The notes under the pieces were generated by a model. It worked only from the letters and a program-made list of their open reading frames with translations, had not been told where the DNA came from and ran no database searches. The position numbers were made by a program, and so were the translations under genes. From Datura wrightii (Eukaryota; Streptophyta; Magnoliopsida; Solanales; Solanaceae), in NCBI GenBank assembly GCA_035772735.1, contig JASDFA010000003.1:59578501-59642500 (forward strand): a stretch of 64,000 bases of DNA, read 5' to 3'. This document shows positions 56,892 to 64,000 of this stretch, one piece after another; within the stretch, counting starts at the first letter, position 1; every line of letters starts with the position of its first letter.

Positions 56892-59356
56892 GTCATCCTC
56901 TAGGGTGACGAATGTCTTCTCTTGACTACCGTCCTCACCCCAGTAATGCTTACAGCGCTGCCCATTGACTAAGAACGTGGCACTTTGATCTGGTTGCCAT
57001 GATTCCAATTTTGGGGGGTCCTTCACCGGTGGTTTTCCCACTGGCTCTAGCAAATCAACACTCTGAGCAATATTCGCTCGATCAAGCATGTTGATCACTG
57101 AGATTTCCTCATACACTACCGGAAGCTTCGTGGCCTTGTACACATCAATACCTCCACCTTGTCGTGTGCCCGCATGGTTAGCTGCCCTGCAGCTACATCA
57201 ATCAATCCTTTCCCGGTCGCCAAGAAAGGACATCCCAAAATAAATGGGACTTTCGCATCTGGGTCAAAATCCGGCACAACGAAGTCTACCTGCAAGATGA
57301 GGGAGCCCACTTGCACCAACACGTCTTCCACAATGCCATCTGGTCTGGCCAAGGAACGATCCGCTAGTTGCAAGATCACTGTTGTTGGTCTAGGACTGCC
57401 TAGCCCCAATTTCTTGAATACCGATGTCGACATCAAGTTAATGCTCGCTCCCAAATCACATAATCCACGAGCTTGGATACTCTGCCCGATTGTAAGTTGA
57501 ATAGTAAAGCTCCCAGGGTCTTTGAGCTTTGTGGGAAACCTATTTTATATCCGGGAAGTGCACTCCTCCGTAAGCGCCACCGTAGCGTACTCCGTCAACC
57601 TGCTTTTGTTCGCCATGATATCCTTGTTATATTTTGCGTACTTCGGCACTCCCTGCAAAACATCAGCAAGAGGTAAATTAATGTATACCTATTTAAGCAC
57701 CTCCATGAACCTTTTGAAACACGCTTCCTCCTTGTGTTTCTTTAATCTTTGAGGGAACGGGGGTGGTGGTATTTCTGGTTCAGCTTTCTTCTCCTTCCCC
57801 CTATCATCATTGTGTTCCCTCTCATTCTCCACTACTCCCGACTGCTGTGGTGGTCTTTCTGGTTCCACCTCCTTGAGTTGTAAACCACTCCTTGTGGTCA
57901 CTGCATTCACTTGCTTGGGGTTGGGGTCAGTGTCACTCGGAAGTCCTCCTCTCAGCCTGGTGTTCTGAGCTCCAGCTAGTTGTCCAAACTGGTACTCCAA
58001 TGCCTTTGTAGCTAATTGATTGTTCTTTACACCGGCTGCCAATTTCACATAGTCAGCCTGTAATTGAGCTTGGTTAGCTATCATTGTTTTGAACATTTCC
58101 TCGATACTGGGTGATGGTGGTGGAGGAGGTGCATTGTTGCTTCTGTATTGCGACTGATAGTTCTGCTTTCCTCCTTGATTTCTCTATGCTCCCTGACTCG
58201 AACTCTGCCCTTGATGGCTGTTACTACCCCAAGAGAAATTCGGGTGACTCCTCCAATTAGAGTTGTAGTTGTTTCCCTACTGTTGGTGATTATTTCTCTG
58301 TACATTACAAACAAAGTTTACTGAATCAGGATTCGCACCACAACACTCAGCTGAGTGTTCATTACTGCCGCACACTTCACACCAAATCTGCTGCACTACA
58401 TTCACTGGGGCTTGAGAATGATTCATGCTCATATTGCTGAAGTGGGTACTGACTTGATTCTGTAACGCAGCTATCTATGCAGCGATAGCTGTAAAACCAT
58501 CCACTTCCAAGACTCCTGCTGCTTTCCTTGTTCCTCCTCTAGAAGAGTCCGCATTCCACTCTGGATTTCCCTGCGAAATACGGTTCAACAAAGTATACAA
58601 CTCCTCATAAGTTTTTTCTAATTCTTGTCCCCCAGCTGCTGAATCTAACAAGATTTTTGTGTGGGGTTCCAAACCCTCTATGAAAGTATGCACTAGCACA
58701 TCATTGGATTGGTGATGATGAGGACAATCCCGCAACATAGATTTGAATCGTTCCCAAGCTTGATACAGATTCTCCCCCTCTCTTTGTTTAAAACTTAGAA
58801 TTTGACTTCTACTTGCTGTTTTACTGGATGGAAAGAATTGTATCAAGAATTTCTTTGCAAGATCATCCCAAGTAGTGATGGAATTAGGTGGCTCAGCTTT
58901 CAGCCATCTCTTTGCTTCTCCCAAAAGTGAAAATGGGAACAATGTAAGCCTGACATAATCGGGTGACACTCCAGCAGGGATGTAAGTGTCACTTATCTCC
59001 AAAAAGTTTTGGAGATGTTGTTGTGGATCCTCTTGAGGAAGACCTGTGAATTGCCCGCTGGTGTGCAGCAATTGCACCATATTCTGTTTAAGCTCGAACC
59101 TCCCTCCTAGCTTAGGTTTGCAAATGCTAGATGTAACATTATTAGCATGTGGGATTGCCACTTCGCGAACCGGCCTAGCTGCCATTTCTTCAGGCACTAA
59201 CACTGCCCTACAATTGGTGGATTCTTTTGTTACTCCAGGATTGTTTGTCTGAGCAACTACAACTTTCTCTCTAGAGCTTCTCTCCTTTGACGATGAAATT
59301 GTCTTTCCGGCTATACGTGTGAATCCACCAGCTCCTTGTCTCTTTCCAGTGTTCAA
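56892..59356 (-). pseudogene. gag: T7 gag-protease fused to integrase tail
   Basis: Minus Met at 59356 opens MNTGKRQGAGGFTR; capsid at 59100-58600 (GRFELKQNMVQLLHTSGQFT, RLTLFPFSLLGEAKRWLKAE, FLIQFFPSSKTASRSQILSF, EGENLYQAWERFKSMLRDCP). A stop at 58475 precedes a complete CCHC knuckle, CEVCGSNEHSAECC, near 58385-58345, followed by NFSWGSN (58240). The linker runs PPPPFPQRLKKHKEEACFKR. The protease is DLGASINLM near 57455, with FILGCPFLATGKGLIDV. After the protease-RT linker (MYKATKLPVVYEEISVINML) the frame passes to TFLVNGQRCKHYWGED, which resembles the end of Athila integrase, and stops at 56892. Frame breaks are few (58475, about 57550, about 57130). Confidence 0.85.
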
Positions 59357-59456
59357 CAGAATTCAATATCAGCAAAAGACAGGCTAAGACCAAGTTATCA
59401 ACACTAATAAGAAATCGTAAACTAACACTTAAGAAAATAATTTTAACAATTGCCAG

Positions 59457-59474
59457 TCCCTGGCAACGGTGCCA
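59457..59474 (-). other. T7 primer-binding site (tRNA-Asp type)
   Basis: Minus TGGCACCGTTGCCAGGGA lies six bases inside the LTR end. It matches the Athila/Tat-type primer-binding site TGGCGCCGTTGCCGGGGA with two changes. The chromoviruses here use initiator-Met tRNA instead. Confidence 0.87.
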
Positions 59475-59480
59475 AAAACT

Positions 59481-60892
59481 TGTTCGGTGGTTTGGAATGC
59501 CTACACGTAAGTGCACGTGGTCGAACAAGTAGTAAAATGGCTAGAGTATCCAAGTATCGATCCCACAGGGACTGGACCAAGGTAATAATCTAATTAAGTG
59601 TTAATAAACTCTGACTCTAACAATGCAGACAACAGTTTCAAGAAGATTTTGGGAGTTTGCTTCCTAATTTATACTAATCTAAAACAAATGTACAATTTGA
59701 GTCTGAACTATAGTAATGAGCATGCTGAGGCTAAACAAACATGCAGGGAAGCAATTTATTGATATAAATTGGTTAATCTTTCCTTCGGTTGCTAGTTAGG
59801 AATTATTTCCTATGGATTAAAACTCTCGTATTTAACCCAACTTAAGAATCTTCAACATTCCACCTACATTTCCGTGATAAGAAGAAATTCATGTTCTAGC
59901 CATAAGAAACCGATTCCTTAATTAACTAATATGGCTTTCACATATATTTCTTTTCTAAAGGTAAATCAATTCTCAATTTTCCCAAACCAAGAAGCGATCA
60001 TATCCTATTAATTCACAACTTTCCAATTTCTTTCTCTTTCGAGCGCAAACTGGATTTTTTAGATATACATTAATATTGACCACACATTAGGGCAGTAAAA
60101 ACAAGAATTAATAGAACAACCATGGAAGAAAAGATGAAAAAACAAGATGATCAATAATTACATTCCACTACAAATGTTCTTAACCTCATCAAGAAGTGAA
60201 TTTAGCCACTTATTTGCGGATTAAACATCGTTAAGTGAGTGTAAATCATACAAACAATTGGAATAAAGAAGAAAGAGATAGAGAAGAACCCTAAGAATTT
60301 CGTCCCCTCAACTACCTGTAACCCACGTTCTTGCTCAACCAAGTCAGAATAATTAAAAATAAACCTAAGTGTGCTATTTATACTAGTGGGAATTTTTCCC
60401 AGAATAACAAGCAACGTGTCTCGGAGTGCATCGCGGAGCACTGCCTCCGTGACACGCCACAAACGTGGACCCTCACGGAATCCAATCCTCCAGGTAATTA
60501 TGCCCAACGTGCCATGGCATGCAACGCAGGGCTTGGCCAACATGCCACGGCCCCAACGCGGACCTTCACTGGAACTTGGCCTATTTTAATCATCCGGGGC
60601 AGAATGCATCCGTGATAGCAGCGTGACATGGCTCCATCGTGGAGCCCCTTAATTTGCTGCATGACCTTGGCCTTTTCCACTGCTCGCTGCCGATTCTATT
60701 CCCGATTTCTCCCAACATGCATCTTAGCTTCCTAAAATTACATTTTTCCTGCAAAACAACACTAATCATGTTGGTTAGTATAAATTCATATTTTAACGAC
60801 AAATCACATGAGAATGTACAACTATCAATGGATAAACAAGACGAAATGAATTATTTGAGTATTACTTGGCAATATAATTCTGCCCAAGATCA
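59481..60892 (-). repeat. T7 5' LTR (1412 bp)
   Basis: Minus start TGATCTTGGGCAG at 60892, end CCAAACCACCGAACA at 59481. TATA box AGTATAAATAG is at about 60374-60384. The word cluster at 60410-60640 (GTGTCTCGGAG, CCTCCGTGACACG, AACGCGGACC) lies directly upstream of it. It resembles the 3' LTR closely. Confidence 0.93.
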
Positions 60893-60897
60893 GGGTT

Positions 60898-62231
60898 CTG
60901 ATAAGATTTCGAGACTGACTATGAAACTATTCGCAACATATGAAATCACGAAAGACAAAGTAGCCCCTGGATATAAAAATGCATATACATCAAAGTGGAA
61001 TACTCGTAATATACTGGTGACCACATCCAGTGAAGTCTCCTGCTCCATTCAAGATGCAACAGCAAAAAACCTATTCTGGTGGTGGCCACCATTTGCACTA
61101 GTGGTCGCACCCTGTTGAATCGGGCATGCTGGTGCTGGTGCTGAGCTGGTAGCCTGAGCACAACCTCTACTATCACCCTATCTAGCCAAGGGACACCCCG
61201 ACGCATGTCTCCGGATCTACCACACTCAAAACAGACATTTTATCCCATCAAGCAATCTCCCATATGACTTTTACCACACTTTTCACAGACCAAAAAGGTA
61301 TGCTCTGTATGCATGCTTCTCTAGCCCCTCGAACCTGAGGCTCTGCTCTTCTGATCACCTTGCTATCTAGATGGGGCACTAGCCAAAGATGGCGCTGGAG
61401 CTAATTACCTCTAATGAGACTGCTGGTGATGTCCAGCTCTCGATCTCTTTTGAGAGAACCCATAACAGTCTATCTTGGACATCTTGGCCTCTCTCTCTCT
61501 CAGATGCACCACCTCCATTTGTTGGGTGTACAAAACCAATCGAGGAAGGTCAGTTTCCTGATGAAGTGTAGTGGTTCTGCAATTCTTGACCAGGTAGTCC
61601 GCTACTCCATGCACAAACCTTCTCACTTGAGCTCTCTTTTGGACAAACAAGTGAACTCCAAAAGTGTACTCCTGGACTGTCATATTACCCTACCTTAGGT
61701 TCACAAATTCAGCTTCTTTAATCTCCCTCATCTCTCGAGAGAAGAACCGGTCAATAAATGCAGTGTGGAACTCCTCCCAACCAATGGGGCTCGCTCCAAC
61801 TATCCTACTATCCTTCCATTGCCTGAACCAGATATGCGCAACCCCTTTCAACTGATAGGAGGCTAAATCTGCGCAGTCCTCCCCAGTCACCCCCATGATC
61901 TAGGTAATCTTCAAAACTTTATCAATAAACTCATGTGGATCCTCGCCCACCTTTGATCCGAGAAACTCCAGAGGGTTCATCCTTAGAAGATCTCTGACTC
62001 TCGCCACAACCGCATTTCCATTCTGAGGGATATTCGCTACTGCCTGTTGGTTGAATTGGGCAGTCAAATCTTTAGCTAGCATCTGAATGGAAGCCCTACA
62101 CTCTAGATGGGCAACCTACTTGGGCCATGAGCTTTTGGGGCTGGTGGGGCTTGCTGGTGCCCATCCCCATTGCCATTCCCGTGACCATTTTCATTTCCAT
62201 TCCTTCTTCTATTAACTCGGCGAGGAGGCAT
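60898..62231 (-). pseudogene. gag: B gag and protease start
   Basis: Minus Met at 62231 opens MPPRRVNRRRNGNENGHGNG, the Gag start of this group. After a frame change near 62100, 62082-61900 reads MLAKDLTAQFNQQAVANIPQ and MNPLEFLGSKVGEDPHEFID. Then 61896-61690 has SYQLKGVAHIWFRQWKDSR, and 61683-61411 NCRTTTLHQETDLPRLVLYT. The knuckles are CEKCGKSHMGDC (61300) and CFECGRSGDMRRGVP, in which the His and last Cys are replaced. Protease start follows, YPGATLSFVISYVANSF near 60960, where the catalytic Asp is changed. It is cut at the T7 insertion; protease continues at 51192. Confidence 0.87.
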
Positions 62232-62425
62232 GACTCTGCAAACGCGAATAGAATGAGCTAGAAGGGTAGAAAGAGATTTCATCGCACAATATAGATCATG
62301 AAAGAAGGGAACATTTCCTAAATGTTTTGTAGCCTTTTCGTCAAAAGTGTGGTTCGTTTCACACCTATGAAAAAGACTCTACTTAATGTGGATTTCAGAC
62401 ACCCTAGGACACTTCAAAACCTAAT

Positions 62426-62436
62426 GCTCTGATACT
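62426..62436 (-). other. B primer-binding site
   Basis: Minus AGTATCAGAGC, the initiator-Met tRNA match with one change at the first position, lies five bases inside the LTR end at 62442. Some 200 bases of leader separate it from gag. Confidence 0.88.
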
Positions 62437-62441
62437 AAGTT

Positions 62442-64000
62442 TGTCACGACCCAAACATAGGCTCGAATAGAGAAATGGGACAAGGAACCCCGAGAGGCTC
62501 TAAGTAGATCCATGGCATGAATATAACAACTAAGACCATACGATAAGCAGATACTAATATAATAAAACATGCTTGAGCGGAAGTCTGCATACATATCAAT
62601 CTAAAACAGAGTGAACAATGACTAGCTGATTTCTATATAATGTCTGAATAACCTCTAACATATTTGATGAGCTGATTGGACAGCATCCCCAACTAGCTCT
62701 ACAACAGTCTATAACTGAAAGAACATAACTACGGATAACTGAATGTCCTTAAAGGATAATGACTTGCCAACACTGGCTAGATAGATCTGGGGGGGCAAGG
62801 ACTAATGATGCGACTGAGACTGATCCCTCGGACTTGTATCATGAAATAATACAGTATAAAGTATGCAATCAGTACTTGGAATGTACGAAGTATGCAAGAT
62901 AAGTAAAATAGACACTTAAAATACATAAGAGTTTATAATAGTAGAGCAGCATGATTGTAAATAAATATCATAATGTAAACATAAGGGCTCAAGGTTTTCA
63001 TACCATTCATAAACCAATCATGATCATAGTCGTAAGAGAAAACTTTATAAAACATAACATGAGACAAATAAACATAACATTACCATGCATAAATCATGAG
63101 AAACAATGGGAGGACTCGTCATAATTGACACCATCATGATAGAGTTTACATGATGCCCCAACTATCTCACTCAAGTGGGCAGAGTCGTCTCAGGCTTTCC
63201 AGGAAAGGGATGTGCATTATGTGATATCACGGGGATCAATTAACATTTGAATATGTATACCTACAGTGGCATGTAGTTCTGAGACCACGGGGATTACCTG
63301 AATGTCGGGTCTATTCAGTGCTAGACACTGCTCCCAAAAACATGCACATGAGGTTCATTTCATAATCATAAATCATTCATGAAGTTCATGGCCAATTACA
63401 TCATAGCATACTTGATCATACTTGAAATACATGATTTTCCATGAATAAGGGCCCATGAGTTAGCGAAGAGTCATAAATCCATAAATCATGAAATCCATGC
63501 ATACTTGTAAAACATGTATATACTTAATATTCATAAATCCATGATGAGTACTTGAAGAGAATTCATAACATAAATCATAAATCATAATTTGGACTTGATA
63601 AGATCAAAATCATAATAGAATAATAGTGTGACTTTCATGAAGCATGCATAATTGGGTATAATTCAACTAAAATTTGAAACTATAGATTAATAATCAAAAA
63701 TAGTTACAAAATCTTCCCATAGATCATAAAACATGATTTTATTCATGAAGGGAATTGACCCATAGATAGATCATACAGAATTTCACAGGAATTGGAATAA
63801 ACCCCATAGATCATGAGGCTTGAATCTAGAATTGAAATCCATGGAATTGAGATGGATTTATAGAATGAGAGTGAAAGGAACTCTCATTCATAGCCTCAAA
63901 CACCTGGGTAAATCAGATTTACACTTCCTCTTGAAAGCCTAAAGGAAATTGGAGATAAAATGGAGAAATCCTTCAAGCTTGATCTCCAAGGAAGAGCTCT
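62442..64000 (-). repeat. B 5' LTR, continues past right edge
   Basis: In minus sense it ends GGGTCGTGACA at 62442. It aligns with the B 3' LTR: 62442-62790 with 30618-30966 and 62790-64000 with 33436-34660. It lacks S2. The common LTR block is at about 62857-62915. About 0.6 kb with the LTR start and word cluster is outside the window. Confidence 0.9.

Larger units (their letters stand above)
51198..60892 (-). mobile_element. T7: full-length Athila-like non-autonomous element (9.7 kb)
   Basis: It is bounded by GGGTT at 51193-51197 and 60893-60897, a perfect duplication; the two sides are the protease of B (reading ...ILSEP and F-S-I-S-T-P). Both LTRs are complete (1409 and 1412 bp) and closely alike. 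Minus order: 5' LTR, tRNA-Asp-type primer-binding site, gag-protease, integrase tail, a word cluster, an additional ORF, a 1.8-kb non-coding region, purine tract, 3' LTR. RT, RNase H and integrase core are missing. The insertion appears fairly recent. Confidence 0.92.
30618..64000 (-). mobile_element. B: Del/Tekay Ty3 element scattered by four insertions
   Basis: Minus-strand pieces assemble into one element: 5' LTR (64000+ to 62442), gag and protease start (62231-60898), protease end, RT and RNase H start (51192-49981), RNase H end, integrase and chromodomain (37317-35565), polypurine tract and 3' LTR (35292-30618). T7 interrupts the protease, C interrupts RNase H and S2 interrupts the 3' LTR. 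Joining across each target duplication restores sequence continuity, and the two LTRs correspond (for example 33441 onward with 62790 onward). The 5' end lies beyond the right edge, so its own target duplication (AATAG expected) cannot be tested. Confidence 0.87.

Noticed and set aside
51198..60892. Endogenous virus with an env-like gene in T7
   Set aside because: The second ORF has no signal peptide, transmembrane segment or env features; it matches the plant transposon protein domain.
49981..62231. Two separate minus-strand Ty3 elements flanking T7
   Set aside because: The GGGTT duplication and continuous protease sequence across it show one element (B) split by T7.
1..64000. tRNA or rRNA genes
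   Set aside because: The only tRNA-like matches are primer-binding sites of 11-18 bases next to LTRs; no cloverleaf or rRNA core sequence was seen.

Overview
The window is plant nuclear heterochromatin made almost entirely of nested LTR retrotransposons plus one Helitron. I see no host gene, rRNA, tRNA or CRISPR array. The organism is a large-genome flowering plant. The abundance of Del/Tekay chromoviruses and Athila-like elements, and the style of the LTRs, suggest a Solanaceae such as Capsicum or Nicotiana; that is inference. I use these names: E0, E1, E2, E3, B, C and D are Del/Tekay-type Ty3 elements; E is a second chromovirus type; T1, T2 and T7 are Athila-like elements; H is the Helitron; S1 and S2 are solo LTRs.

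Left edge to 9.2 kb: E1 (minus; 5' LTR 1547-3632) runs off the left edge and has inserted into an older minus-strand gag-protease remnant (E0, 3633-4127). A 183-bp foldback follows (4128-4310). E2 (plus) has its 5' LTR, gag, protease, RT and the start of RNase H up to 9186, where T1 interrupts it.

9.2-28.5 kb: T1 (minus) begins with its 3' LTR (9187-9816 and 24813-25583). That LTR is split by Helitron H (9817-24812). H is split 12 bp before its 3' end by the full-length E3 (12796-24778, TSD TTATT). The 3' LTR of E3 is split by solo LTR S1 (22374-24713, TSD GACTT). After the T1 LTR come about 2 kb of non-coding 3' region and the C-terminal part of a 'putative plant transposon protein' ORF, cut by T2.

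28.5-64 kb: T2 (minus) shows a 3' LTR and about 450 bp of interior, and is then interrupted by B (minus, 30618 to beyond 64000). The 3' LTR of B carries solo LTR S2 (30967-33435). The RNase H of B is split by C (37323-49980, TSD AAGGC/AAGGA). The protease of B is split by T7 (51198-60892, TSD GGGTT). C has been reduced by internal deletions and holds E (38897-44315) and the 3' half of D (44316-47989). The 5' LTR of B starts at 62442 and continues past the right edge. The deepest order is E2 > T1 > T2 > B > C > E or D.

Almost every coding segment is broken by stops and frameshifts. The most coherent unit is T7. It is a non-autonomous Athila-like element whose gag-protease frame appears fused directly to the tail of integrase, with RT, RNase H and the integrase core missing, and it carries a separate downstream ORF. 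The GC-rich cluster of short inverted 'words' found just upstream of the TATA box in its LTRs is repeated inside T7, upstream of that second ORF. Similar word clusters occur at the same place in LTRs of unrelated families across the window; this is the most unusual pattern I found.
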